A stretch of DNA of 64,000 nt from Methylobacterium sp. Leaf125 (GCF_001423085.1 NZ_LMNU01000048.1:116600-180599); one strand, 5' to 3'. Shown: positions 35,754 through 44,939, counted from the stretch's first letter. The notes: generated by a model not told the origin, from the sequence alone. Numbers and translations: made by a program.

Positions 35754-37062
35754 ATGAAGATCCTTTTTGCCGCCACGCCTTCCGCCGGCCATCTCAATCC
35801 GTTGCTCGCCATCGCCCGCATGGCCCTCGCCCGCGGCGACGAAGCCCTTGTGGCCACAGCCACTTACCTCCGGACGGCGGTCGAAGCCTCGGGTGCTCGA
35901 TTCCGACCGCTCGCCCCCGGTGCCGACATCGATTTGACCCGGGTCGAGGAGGTTCTGCCCGAGCGCGCCAGCCTACCTCCCGGCCCGGAGCAGCTCCGCT
36001 ACAATTTCGAGCGGATCTTCCTCGATCCGATGCTGCCACAGGCAGAAACGCTGCGCCGGATCATCGCGACGGATCGCCCCGATCTCGTCGTCGTCGACGA
36101 TCTGTTCTTCGGCGCGACGGCCTTGTTTCTGGATCGCGAGACGCCCCGCCCGCCGATCGTCGCCTGCAGCATCACGATCATGGTGGCGAATAGACCGGAC
36201 GGTGCCCCGACCATGATCGGGCTGCCGCCTGCCCTCGACGAGGCCACGCGGGCGTCCTACGCAGCCATGGCGGTTCAGGCTGAGACCGTCTTCGGGGCGC
36301 CGGTCCGAGCCTACGCGGATGCCAAGCTCGCCGAGTTGGGCCTGCCGCCGCTGCCATGTGGAGTGCTGCACTCGCGGCACCTCATGGCCGACGCTTTCCT
36401 GCAGACGACCGTCCTGGCCTTCGAGTACGATTTCGGACGCATGCCCGCTCACGTCCAGTTCGTTGGCGCCTTGCCCCCCCCCCCCGCCGTCGCGGGATGT
36501 CGCCCTGCCGGATTGGTGGGATCAACTCGACGGATCCAGAAAGGTCGTGCTCGTCACGCAGGGCACGGTCGCGAACGCGGATTTCGGTGAGCTTGTCGAG
36601 CCGACCCTCGCCGCCCTCGGCGACCGCGAAGATCTGTTGGTGCTCGTCACCACCGGACGTCGGCCGATCGGAAACGTCCGCGGACCGATCCCGGGCAATG
36701 CGCGGCTCGCGGAGTTCCTCGATTTCGCGGCGCTCCTGCCGAAGATCGACGTGCTGGTGACCAATGGCGGTTACGGAACGGTGCAACTGGCCCTTCAGGC
36801 CGGCGTGCCGATCGTATCAGCGGGGCGGACCGAGTACAAAGCCGAGGTCGGTGCTCGGGTCGCATGGTCGGGTGTGGGTCTCGAGATCCCCTCGCAGCGG
36901 GCGGAACCTCGGGAACTGCGTGAAGCGGTCGATCGCGTTCTGACCGATCCGTCCTATCGCGACCGTGCAAGGACGATAGCGGCGGACATGGCTGCGATCG
37001 ACACGCCGGCTGCAATATTCGGGGTGCTTGATCGCCTCGTCCTGAAAGCCCGAACAGCTTGA
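35754..37062 (+). pseudogene. MGT/UGT-family glycosyltransferase, frame-split at a C12 tract
   Basis: The first part (35754 to the C run, about 240 residues) has the GT-B start MKILFAATPSAGHLNPLLAIA. The second part continues one frame over after the run, with DWWDQLDGSRKVVLVTQGTVAN, LVTNGGYGTVQLALQAGVPIV (the nucleotide-sugar site of this family) and a normal C-terminus at 37062. In the sequence as given, the first frame runs on to a stop at 36590. Removing one C would join them into a roughly 435-residue enzyme, the usual family length. It is therefore a phase-variable gene in the off state, a frameshift mutation or a sequencing error. The acceptor is unknown; the family glycosylates small molecules such as macrolides, sterols or carotenoids. 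Confidence 0.8.
36474..36485. repeat. C12 mononucleotide tract inside the glycosyltransferase
   Basis: Twelve consecutive C residues in a Pro-rich linker (ALPPPP) between the two GT-B domains. An 11-C tract would restore the full reading frame. Confidence 0.95.
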
Positions 37063-37118
37063 CCGGCGTTTCGGCAGCGACAGGCACGTCCTGTCGCTCG
37101 AACCGTCATGGCCGAGAC

Positions 37119-37871
37119 TCAATCCGCCTCTCCTGGCCTGTCAGACAAAGCGGTATCGATGATCAGCAAACCGCGGGGCTTGCCCGACGTCCCGTCGATC
37201 GTCGCGACGGCACGCCACAGGCGCTCGCTGCTGACCAGAAAGGGTCGGTAGTCTCCGTTGACATCCCCGACAAAGACCAGATCCGCGTCCGCTAGATATC
37301 CAAGGATCGGCGAAAAATGCCCGGCTCCCCGGCCGAATAAGGGGCCTCGATGGAAGTTGACGATCAGCCGTTTCTCAGGATTGTTGCTGCTCTTCATCGC
37401 CTCGCGGAACGCGGCCAACGAGAGATCGCGCACGACATGGACCTGACGGTCGAGCCGTCGTCGTAGTAGGTCGGCCAGCTCCTCCAGCGTCAGACCGTTC
37501 ACGAGCACGCCGAACCAGGGCTGGAACGTCGTTCCGCGAAGGACGTCGGCTTGCGAGAAGTCGACGCCGAGAGAGCGGAGCAGGTTCGCCACGGTGGCGG
37601 GACCGCAGAAACTCGGGTTGCTCTGGTATTCGTAGGGCCGCCTGCGGTACGCGGCGGCGACCGGCAGCGCCCAGGCCTGCGCCAGCAGCGCAGGATCATG
37701 GAAGTCCGACCGCTTCTCGATCGACCTGACGGATGCATAGGCGTTCGGTCGGAGAAGATGCGCCCCGACACTGGCCGCGCCGGCGCATCCTGCCAGGAGT
37801 GCGGTCAGTCCGAGGAAGGGCGCCAGACGGCGCTTCCTGACCCGGCCTCGTCGAACCTGTTCAGCCACCAT
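37119..37871 (-). CDS. phytochelatin synthase-like cysteine peptidase, probable lipoprotein
   Basis: This 250-residue protein of the PCS family has the papain-like triad Cys89 (NPSFCGPATVAN), His185 (GAGHFSP) and Asp203 (VGDVNGDY). Bacterial one-domain versions mainly hydrolyse glutathione to gamma-Glu-Cys rather than making phytochelatins. The N-terminus has basic residues, a Leu-rich stretch and a lipobox-like LLAGC at 25-29, predicting export and lipid anchoring, which is common in this bacterial subgroup. It converges on the glycosyltransferase and has no operon partner. Confidence 0.85.
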   Translation of the reverse strand: MVAEQVRRGRVRKRRLAPFLGLTALLAGCAGAASVGAHLLRPNAYASVRSIEKRSDFHDPALLAQAWALPVAAAYRRRPYEYQSNPSFCGPATVANLLRSLGVDFSQADVLRGTTFQPWFGVLVNGLTLEELADLLRRRLDRQVHVVRDLSLAAFREAMKSSNNPEKRLIVNFHRGPLFGRGAGHFSPILGYLADADLVFVGDVNGDYRPFLVSSERLWRAVATIDGTSGKPRGLLIIDTALSDRPGEAD

Positions 37872-37912
37872 GTAGATCGTATCCCGGTGCGTTGGAGATG
37901 GTGGCCGGCCCG

Positions 37913-38842
37913 CTACGTGGCCAGCGCGATCGCAAACAGGCGCAGGACGGCACGCGCGCCTCGTACGGGCTGAACGGCGACGATCCGCGCCTCGCAGGAC
38001 GTCGCATCCCGCACCACGGCTTCGGAGACGATGCAGTCGCAGTCGGTTGTGCGGGTCATCTGCTCCAGGCGGCGGGCGACGTTGACGGTATCGCCCACCG
38101 CGGTGAACTCAACGCGGTCCGCCCCGATGGCCCCGACGAACACCGGACCGCGATGGAGGCCGATCCCGATGCGGACCGGCGGCAGACCGGTCCGCCCCCG
38201 CTCGCGAGTCCAGACCAGCATCGCGGCGGCGAGGGAGCGGGCCGCCGCGAGGGCGCGGTCCGTGTCGTCGTACGCGGCCTGCGGTACGCCGAATACGGCC
38301 ATGACCTCGTCACCGACGAACTTGTCGACGAGGCCACCCGCCGCCTCGATCGCCGCCGCGGCGCGGCGCCGAAATTCGGTGAGGAAGGCCGCGACATCGC
38401 CCGGTGACACCGTTTCGCAAAGGTGGGTGAAGTCGCGGATGTCGGCGAACAGCACCGTCGCCTCCTGCTCCCAGCCAGCGCGCAGGGTGACGGGATCCGT
38501 CTCAGCCACCAACCGAGCCACCGCTGGCGACGCCAACCGCGCGAGGTTGTCCCTGTGTCGTGTCGCGACCCGCGCGGCGGAGCGCAGGCGCTGCACCTGC
38601 AGCGCCAGCGTTGTCAGGGCAAGCCCGGCGAGGCCGAGCGTAACAGGGGCGGACCCGGTCGCGGATGTGAGCCCGACAAGCAGGGGTGCCGGAACCGCGG
38701 TCAGAAGCGCGCCACCCCAGGCCGCGGCCGTGCGGTACCGGCAGAGTGCCGGAGCCGCCCCGATCCCGCGCCGCGGCGAGCCGAACCAGGGAGCCGGATC
38801 CGTCGCCGCGCCGGTGGTCTCCGGAAGGACCATCGCCGACAT
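37913..38842 (-). CDS. class III adenylate/guanylate cyclase with two membrane helices
   Basis: This 309-residue protein has two predicted membrane helices (about 41-60 and 65-83), a short linker, and a class III cyclase domain. Metal-binding Asp134 lies in LFADIRDFT and Asp178 in VDKFVGDEVMAVFG, with Lys174 matching the adenine-selecting lysine. TAVGDTVNVARRLE is the conserved region near the transition-state residues. All catalytic positions look intact, so cAMP synthesis is likely. The ATG at 38842 overlaps the stop of a small exported-protein gene (TGATG), suggesting coupled translation. Confidence 0.86.
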   Translation of the reverse strand: MSAMVLPETTGAATDPAPWFGSPRRGIGAAPALCRYRTAAAWGGALLTAVPAPLLVGLTSATGSAPVTLGLAGLALTTLALQVQRLRSAARVATRHRDNLARLASPAVARLVAETDPVTLRAGWEQEATVLFADIRDFTHLCETVSPGDVAAFLTEFRRRAAAAIEAAGGLVDKFVGDEVMAVFGVPQAAYDDTDRALAAARSLAAAMLVWTRERGRTGLPPVRIGIGLHRGPVFVGAIGADRVEFTAVGDTVNVARRLEQMTRTTDCDCIVSEAVVRDATSCEARIVAVQPVRGARAVLRLFAIALAT

Positions 38843-39078
38843 CAGCAGCCCGAGCAGATGCGATTGATGATGCGTTGCGCCCGGAGATGCTCGCGCTCGA
38901 GCGTGGGCGAGCGGACTTCCCGGCTCGTCGCGTGCAGGAGGGGGCGCAACCGCGCGGCGGGGCTCGGCAGATCGACTTGCGCGAAGCGCGGGGCCGGCTG
39001 CGACAGCGCGGCGCTCGGAAGCGCGAGGAACAGGAGAAGGGCTCGCGCCGCCGTGCCTGCGATCGGTCTTGTTCGCAT
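38842..39078 (-). CDS. small exported protein coupled to the adenylate cyclase
   Basis: This 78-residue protein (81 if the ATG at 39087 is used) has a clear signal peptide (MRTRPIAGTAARALLLFLAL, cleavage near Ala-Leu-Ser-Gln). The mature part is about 50 residues, Arg-rich, and ends in Cys-Ser-Gly-Cys. I know no family for it. Its TGA overlaps the cyclase ATG, which supports it being a real, translated gene. A periplasmic sensor or inhibitor acting on the cyclase is a guess from context only. Confidence 0.6.
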   Translation of the reverse strand: MRTRPIAGTAARALLLFLALPSAALSQPAPRFAQVDLPSPAARLRPLLHATSREVRSPTLEREHLRAQRIINRICSGC

Positions 39079-39331
39079 GAGAACCATGATCGTATGCTCC
39101 GATGTGTGGAGCTCCAGGATTATGCTTGTGAAATTTCACTGTGATGTCGCAGAAACTGGCGATCCGTGACATCTGCAATGTAAATTAATGAACTTGTACT
39201 TGCCGTATTGGTCGAGATGCTGGCAATTCTCGAGAATGATCCGCAGAAGCTCGGTCGGCACCCGTTCCGTTCGGTCGGGTGCCGTTGGGCGTGCCAGGGA
39301 TTGACGGCCGCTCCCGAGATCCGATGCGCGA

Positions 39332-40576
39332 TCAGGCGGCGACCTGCAGCGGCCCGATCCGACGGATGCCGCTATGGCCCTGGAGGACCGGCATCGCGCC
39401 TGTCAGGCGCAGGCCCGGAGCGAGGCGCATCAGCGCGCCCAGACCCTCCTCCAGCTCGATCCGGGCGAGGGCCTCGCCGATGCACCGGTGTGCGCCGCCG
39501 CCGAAGATCGGATGCAGGCGCGGAAGGTCGACGCGACGGATGTCGAACGTGTCGGGCTGCGTATAGACCGCCTCGTCCCGCAGGGCCGACAGGGTCGAGA
39601 GCATGATCATGCTTCCGGCCGGCACGACGGCCCCGTCGAGGTCGATCGCCTCGCGGGCGACCCGCCCCGCGGAGCCGACGCTCGGCTCGTAGCGGAGGGA
39701 TTCCGCCACAGCGGCCGGGATCAGGCCTGGATCGTGGCGCACCGCCGCCCACTGCTCCTGATGCTGCAGCAGCAGCGCCGCCTGCATGGCGCCGGCGACC
39801 CGGGTCGTATCGGTCCCGCCGATGATCATCTGTACGAGCTGGACGACCACTTCCTCGGGCGTGAGATCGCCCGCCGCCTCGGCCTCCGCGAGGAAGCACG
39901 ATAGGAAATCCTCCTGGGGCGCCGACCGACGGGCCTCGAGGATCGTCCGCACGTAAGTCTGCAGCGCGGCCGCCGCCCCTTCGAGGTCCGCGATGTCCTC
40001 CGGTCCGAAGGTGAAGCTCAGCACCCGGGAAACCTCGTAGGCGAGGTGCGTGAAGCGGGGGATGTCCTCGTGCGGCAGACCCAGGATGTCGGCCAGGGTC
40101 TGCGCCGGGATGAGCGCGGTGTAGCGCTCGACGAGGTCGACCTCGCCGTCCGGCAGCCAGTCTCGGACGAGGCTCTCCGCGGCCGCGCGGATCCGGGGGC
40201 GCAGGCCTTCGATCATTCGGGCCGCGAATGTCCGGGTGAAGGGCGAACGGCGCCGGCGATGGACCGCCCCATTGGCGGTGAGCATCCCGTGCGCGAAGAT
40301 GTCGAAAAGCCGGCCCTCCGGGATCCTGCGCGTCTCGGGGTAGAGCGTCTCCGTTGCTTGGGCCCGCGGATCGCGCATGAGCCGATCGACGTCCCTGGCC
40401 CGGAGGACGACGAAGCCCGCGACCTCGTGGCCGACGACGGGCAGCCGGGGCCGCCAGGTGCGGAACGTCCCGTGCGGATCGGCCTCCAGTTCGGCAACCG
40501 TCAGGATTGGGATGCCCTGGGATGGCGCCAGCGGGCCGGCCTGTCGAACCCGATCTTCGTTTCCATCCATCGACAC
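39332..40576 (-). CDS. cytochrome P450
   Basis: This 414-residue soluble P450 has the I-helix oxygen-activation motif GGTDTTR, an ExxR region (ESLRYEPS) and the haem-binding loop FGGGAHRCIG with the thiolate Cys365. Length and motifs match bacterial class I P450s of the CYP107/CYP102-unlike group. ATG codons at 40576 and 40570 are both usable. It needs a ferredoxin and reductase, neither of which is encoded nearby. A small-molecule hydroxylation role is likely, and the neighbouring glycosyltransferase/MFS/hydrolase operon hints at a shared substrate class. Confidence 0.88.
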   Translation of the reverse strand: MSMDGNEDRVRQAGPLAPSQGIPILTVAELEADPHGTFRTWRPRLPVVGHEVAGFVVLRARDVDRLMRDPRAQATETLYPETRRIPEGRLFDIFAHGMLTANGAVHRRRRSPFTRTFAARMIEGLRPRIRAAAESLVRDWLPDGEVDLVERYTALIPAQTLADILGLPHEDIPRFTHLAYEVSRVLSFTFGPEDIADLEGAAAALQTYVRTILEARRSAPQEDFLSCFLAEAEAAGDLTPEEVVVQLVQMIIGGTDTTRVAGAMQAALLLQHQEQWAAVRHDPGLIPAAVAESLRYEPSVGSAGRVAREAIDLDGAVVPAGSMIMLSTLSALRDEAVYTQPDTFDIRRVDLPRLHPIFGGGAHRCIGEALARIELEEGLGALMRLAPGLRLTGAMPVLQGHSGIRRIGPLQVAA

Positions 40577-40803
40577 ATCCTCGCTGTTGCTTTGCGAGAG
40601 GAGTCTCGAACGCCGAAGTTACACGATCATGTCCGATGTAGAGCCGACGGTTACGGTCATAACATGCGGCGGAGCGGAAGGCCGTGCGTGCCATTCGTGC
40701 GAAAGAACACGTCCAGTGTACGGCTTTGCAGGGGCCGCGATTTCTGAAATCGTGCCGTCATCGAGTGCTCTGAGAACGACTCCGCATCACGGGAGGACTT
40801 CTC

Positions 40804-41040
40804 ATGCGGGCAGAGCAAGCGGACCAAGACATCTTCGAAGCGTTGCTGAGGCGTACGATCACCCAATCCGTGATCGAGGGCCTGGATCACGCAATCCCCG
40901 GGGTGACGGTCCTCGCCGCGCTCCTGGAGCACGACGCGTGGCAGGCGCGCAAAGAGCAGCTGAGCCCCCAGACCCTCCAGGTCATGGCGTCGGCGCAGCG
41001 CCTCCTGGGCAACCAGGCGGCAAGGCGCCGCGAGACCTGA
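40804..41040 (+). CDS. small hypothetical protein
   Basis: This 78-residue, mostly helical, charged protein has no Cys, no signal and no membrane segment; I recognise no family. A good GGAGG ribosome site precedes the ATG at 40804, codon use is like the neighbours, and a strong hairpin closes the gene, so it is likely real. It is divergent from the P450 gene and convergent with the hydrolase operon. Confidence 0.6.
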   Translation: MRAEQADQDIFEALLRRTITQSVIEGLDHAIPGVTVLAALLEHDAWQARKEQLSPQTLQVMASAQRLLGNQAARRRET

Positions 41041-41052
41041 GACGGACTCGCG

Positions 41053-41089
41053 GTCCAGGGCGGCATCCGTCCCGGATGCCGCCCTGGAC
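41053..41089. terminator. 17-bp perfect hairpin between converging genes
   Basis: Positions 41053-41069 and 41073-41089 are exact reverse complements with a 3-base loop. It lies 12 bases after the small hypothetical gene and 47 bases before the end of the hydrolase gene on the other strand, so it probably acts as a bidirectional terminator. Confidence 0.75.
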
Positions 41090-41136
41090 ACAGGCATTGT
41101 CTGGCGTGATGCGGTCGGAATGGCGTACGGACCCTC

Positions 41137-41991
41137 TCAGCTGCGGGCTTGGAGGCCCACAGTCAGGAACCGCTCGATCATCGCATTGACCTGATCGGCG
41201 ACCTCGATGGTATTGAAATGCCCCGCGAGCAGCGTCTTCGCCGTCACCAGTTGCGGGCAGAGTTCACGCAGCCTGTCGAGGTCCCGCGCCTGTTCCACCA
41301 GGGGGACGTCTGCCGAGATGTAGACCATGGGGATCCGGCAGGCGCGTGCGGCCGGGACGGGGTCGTGGTGCAGCACCATGCTGCGCAGCGCGGCGTAAGC
41401 CACGTGCTGCGGCGTCCGCTCAGCCGGGCCGCGAATGAACGTGTCGAAGAGCGCCTGCCGCCGCGCCGGATGATCGTAGTCGCATCCGATCGCCCAGGCC
41501 ATGTCGCGCACGACGGTCCGGTAGTTCGAGCCGCCCACGCCCGCCAGCAGGCCCTCGATCTCGGAGCTGCCCGCCGTGTCGGGCGATGGCAAGACGATCG
41601 TGTCGATCATCACGAGACCGGCGGCGAGTTCGGGATGGCGGCCGCACAGCTCCAGGGCCACCGCGCCGCCGAGGCTGTGACCGATGACGACAGGCTTCGA
41701 CAAGCCCAGGGTTCGGCACTGCCACGCAATGTCGTCGGCAAAGCCCTCCATCGCGTAGTCTCCCTCGGGTGCATCGCTGGCACCGTGGCCGCGCAGGTTG
41801 ACCGCCACGACGCGGCGTGTGCCCGAGAAATGCGCGATCTGTTGCGTGAAGACGCCGTGATCGCCGGTCCAGCCGTTGATCAGGAGCAAGGGGGGAGCCT
41901 GCGGCGTGAGGGGTCCGGCCTCGATATGGGCGAGCCGGGTGCCGTCGCGGGTGAGGTGAACGGGCTGCCACGGGGGCGGGTCACAGATCAT
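41137..41991 (-). CDS. alpha/beta-fold hydrolase
   Basis: This 284-residue hydrolase has the nucleophile elbow GHSLGG with Ser106, the oxyanion-hole region LLLINGWTGD, and a C-terminal His in LLAGHFNTIEV. Length and motifs fit the esterase/haloperoxidase-like subgroup. The ATG at 41991 overlaps the end of the MFS gene by 11 bases, and it is the last gene of a three-gene minus-strand operon with a glycosyltransferase and an MFS exporter. Confidence 0.85.
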   Translation of the reverse strand: MICDPPPWQPVHLTRDGTRLAHIEAGPLTPQAPPLLLINGWTGDHGVFTQQIAHFSGTRRVVAVNLRGHGASDAPEGDYAMEGFADDIAWQCRTLGLSKPVVIGHSLGGAVALELCGRHPELAAGLVMIDTIVLPSPDTAGSSEIEGLLAGVGGSNYRTVVRDMAWAIGCDYDHPARRQALFDTFIRGPAERTPQHVAYAALRSMVLHHDPVPAARACRIPMVYISADVPLVEQARDLDRLRELCPQLVTAKTLLAGHFNTIEVADQVNAMIERFLTVGLQARS

Positions 41992-43243
41992 GCGGGTTCT
42001 CGGTGTGGCTGCGAGGGGGGAGCGGGACGAGGACGGCCGGACGCGCAAGGCCGGCCAAGGCGGCGGTCGCCGCCAGGCAGCCGCCGAGCATCACGGTGGC
42101 CATCGACAGGGCGGAGCGCCCGTCGAAGAACCGGGCGACGAGATCGCTGGCGATGGCCGCTCCGACCATCTGCAGGCAGACCGCCACGGCGCCGGCGGTG
42201 CCGGCGGCCCCGGGGCTCGCCTCCGTCGCACCGTGCAGGGCGTTGGGCGAGACGAGGCCGAATGCGAAGCTCGTGCCCGCCATGGCAGCGATCACCGGCG
42301 ACGCCGCGGGCGGGCAGGCCAGCGCATGGAGGAGGAGCATCGCCGCTAGGAGGGTCGCTCCGGCAAGACCGACGCCGATCACCCTGTGGGGACAGATGCC
42401 CCGGGCGGCGAGGCGGCCGTTCACGGCGGCGCCGGCCATCACCGAGAGGGAGCTCGCCCCGAAGATGAGCCCGTAGGCCGACGGGCTGAACCCGAGGGCG
42501 TCGAGGAAAACCAGCGGGGAGCCCGTGATGTAGGCGAAGACTGCGCCCGCCGCCGCGGCGTTGCAGAGGGCGTGGCCGAGGAAGGCGCGGCACCCCAGGA
42601 TCGTGCGATAGGGACGCAGAATTCCGACCGGCACCGGGCCGGCGGCGCGAGGCAGGGTTTCGGCGAAATGTGGGATCGCCGCCAGGACCGTCAGGGCCGC
42701 CACGAGCGGTGCGGCGTGGATCAGGCGCCAGCCGCCGAGGTCCATCAGGCCGGCCCCCAGCGTCGGGGCCACCATGGGCACCACGTTGACGGTCAGGACG
42801 ACGAAGGACATCCGGGCGCGCGCGACCTCGTCGGCGAACAGGTCTCGCACCATCGCGAAGACCGCCATACCGGGGCCGGCCGCGCCGATCCCCTGGATGG
42901 CCCGGAACAGCAGGAAGTGCGGCAACGTCCGCGCTGTGGCGCAGCCGATGCTGCCTCCGATCAGGAGAAGGCAGCCGCAGACAATCGCTGGCCGGCGGCC
43001 GACACGGTCCGAGACCGGCCCGTAAACCGGGAGCGCGGCCCCAAGCCCGAGCAGGTAGACGGCCATGGCGGCCCCCATCGCGGCGGCCGGGACGTGCAGC
43101 GCGGCCGCCGTCTCGGACAGGCTCGGCAAGATCATGTCGATCCCGAAGGTCGGGAGTGCCGCGAGGAGCCCGAGCAGCGCCGAGAAGGCTCGCGAATCGG
43201 GGCGAATTCGGGGGCGTACCGGCACGGTGGCGGTTCCCCTCAA
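41981..43243 (-). CDS. Bcr/CflA-family drug/H+ antiporter (MFS)
   Basis: This 420-residue membrane protein has 12 predicted helices and MFS motif A (YGPVSDRVGRRP) after helix 2. Its opening (ALLGLLAALPTFGIDMILPSL) is typical of Bcr/CflA exporters. It starts in an ATGA overlap with the glycosyltransferase and overlaps the hydrolase at its end. It probably exports a small hydrophobic compound, possibly one modified by the neighbouring enzymes. Confidence 0.88.
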   Translation of the reverse strand: MRGTATVPVRPRIRPDSRAFSALLGLLAALPTFGIDMILPSLSETAAALHVPAAAMGAAMAVYLLGLGAALPVYGPVSDRVGRRPAIVCGCLLLIGGSIGCATARTLPHFLLFRAIQGIGAAGPGMAVFAMVRDLFADEVARARMSFVVLTVNVVPMVAPTLGAGLMDLGGWRLIHAAPLVAALTVLAAIPHFAETLPRAAGPVPVGILRPYRTILGCRAFLGHALCNAAAAGAVFAYITGSPLVFLDALGFSPSAYGLIFGASSLSVMAGAAVNGRLAARGICPHRVIGVGLAGATLLAAMLLLHALACPPAASPVIAAMAGTSFAFGLVSPNALHGATEASPGAAGTAGAVAVCLQMVGAAIASDLVARFFDGRSALSMATVMLGGCLAATAALAGLARPAVLVPLPPRSHTENPHDL

Positions 43244-44511
43244 CCCCAGAGCCGGCCTCCGTCCCGGGCTGCGCCGCCCCGCTGCGCGGCGACCATCGCG
43301 GTGATCTCCCGGACGAGCCCGCCCGCGGCGAGATCGGCCCGGACGGCGGCTCCGAGGCCCCCGGCGGCCGTGCGGAAGCCCGGTTCCGCCAGGAGCCGGT
43401 GGACCGCCGCCGCGATCTCGTTCGCGCTCGCCGTCGCGGGCAGGCGCAGGCCGGCGCCGCGCAACGCGATCCGGGCGGCGTTGTCGGTTTGGTCGCGGGC
43501 GAGCGGGATCACCAGCAGCGGCACGCCGTGCAGCAATGCGCGGCTGACGGTCCCGTGACCGCCCTGGCAGACCACCAGGTCGGCCTCGGTCATGAGGGTG
43601 TCATGGGAGGCGGTCGCCACGACGCGCATGGTGTCGGGGGCGTCCAGGTCCGCGGCTTCGACGTTCGGGCCGGTGGTCACGATGGTCTCGGCCTCGACCG
43701 TCCCGACGGCGCGCACGATCCGCCGGAGGAGGTCGGTCTGGTTCTGGGCACCGGTGCTTCCGGCCACGAGGATGCGCGGCCGGTCCGCCCCGGACCACAG
43801 GGTCCCGGCGCCCCGCGACCAGATCGGTTCGTCGAGCAGCGGGCCGATGTAGCGGTAATTGGCGGGGAGCACCGCCCCGTCAAAGTCGAAGGCTTGGCTG
43901 ACCGCCAGGAGGACCCGCTCGGCCCGTTCGTAGTGGGCGAAGGCGGTCGTCACCGGCGCCAGCCCGAATGCGCGGCGTGCGTCGTTGAGCGCCGGTCGGC
44001 TGCGCTCCATTGCCAAAACGATCGTGTCGGTTGCTGCGTCGACCGCGGCCCGCTCCGCTTCCGTCCGCGGTGGCGCCAGGCCGCTGGCGGCGGGGGGCAT
44101 GCCGGGCAGTGGGCGAATGCTGATATGCGGCGACAGGACGGCGTGCGGGATGCCGGCCACCTCGGCGGCCAGGGCGCAGCCGACCAGCAGGTCGATGCTG
44201 AGGACCGCGTCGGTCGGGAGGCGACGGATCTCGTCGAGCGTGTCCGCGGCGTAGGCGCCTGCCGGGGCGAACATGGCTTGGCGCAGCCAATCGGCCAGAT
44301 CTGAGAAATCGACCGGATCGGCCTCCTGTCCGGTCGGAGCCCGGCGCCACCCGACGAACGGGAAGCCGGCCGCCGCGATCTCGGCCTGCATGGCTGGATC
44401 GGCCATGATGCGCGGACGGTGACCTGCCCGGTGCAGTTGCCGGGCTGCCGTGAGCACGGGGCTGAGATTGCCCGTGGTTCCCCACGAGATGCACAGGACG
44501 TCGAGCGACAT
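43240..44511 (-). CDS. MGT/UGT-family glycosyltransferase
   Basis: This 423-residue GT-B enzyme has an N-terminal acceptor domain (WGTTGNLSPVLTAARQLHRAGH) and a C-terminal nucleotide-sugar domain with the family motif CQGGHGTVSRALLHGVPLLVIPL and DQTDNAARI. Unlike the split homologue at 35.8 kb, it is intact. It is the first gene of the operon with the MFS and hydrolase. Small-molecule glycosylation is expected; the acceptor is unknown. Confidence 0.88.
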   Translation of the reverse strand: MSLDVLCISWGTTGNLSPVLTAARQLHRAGHRPRIMADPAMQAEIAAAGFPFVGWRRAPTGQEADPVDFSDLADWLRQAMFAPAGAYAADTLDEIRRLPTDAVLSIDLLVGCALAAEVAGIPHAVLSPHISIRPLPGMPPAASGLAPPRTEAERAAVDAATDTIVLAMERSRPALNDARRAFGLAPVTTAFAHYERAERVLLAVSQAFDFDGAVLPANYRYIGPLLDEPIWSRGAGTLWSGADRPRILVAGSTGAQNQTDLLRRIVRAVGTVEAETIVTTGPNVEAADLDAPDTMRVVATASHDTLMTEADLVVCQGGHGTVSRALLHGVPLLVIPLARDQTDNAARIALRGAGLRLPATASANEIAAAVHRLLAEPGFRTAAGGLGAAVRADLAAGGLVREITAMVAAQRGGAARDGGRLWG

Positions 44512-44919
44512 GGTGGGTTTCCCAGTCTGGGCGCACGGGAGTGCGGTCTTCAGGTCGTGCTTGGGGGATTTGCCGACGGGCAGACGGTCGATCTAACCCG
44601 GGCGGATGATGGGGATGCAGCCGCCGAAGGCGACGCTGGTCACCGACCTCTCGCGCCTTGCGTATACGAGACCGTTGCGTCCCGGTCGGCGTCCCGGACC
44701 TGGCAAGGGGACCGAACCGGCAGGCACCGGCCGCCTCGCGGCGGGCAATCCGACAGGGTCGGCGAACGACCCGCGACGCCCAGAGCTGGAAAGGTGAAAG
44801 CGTCTGAGGCGGAGCGTTCGTCGCCCGGCAATCGTGGAGACAGCCATATTAACCTGCCGCACTTGGTATAATGACTGTCGATGTCCTCAGTTACGGCGCG
44901 GTTTCGGCCTGAGAAATTT

Positions 44920-44939
44920 TGTATTACAACGGTAATACA
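44920..44939. promoter_or_regulatory. perfect 8-bp dyad operator candidate
   Basis: TGTATTAC and GTAATACA flank a 4-base AACG centre. The sequence stands out in its AT-rich setting and is typical of a site for a dimeric repressor. It lies 26 bases before the start of a possible small gene at 44965. Confidence 0.55.

Noticed and set aside
42386..43558. Long plus-strand frame opposite the MFS gene
   Set aside because: It is antisense to a clear 12-helix transporter and is Gly/Arg/His-rich, as expected for a shadow frame.
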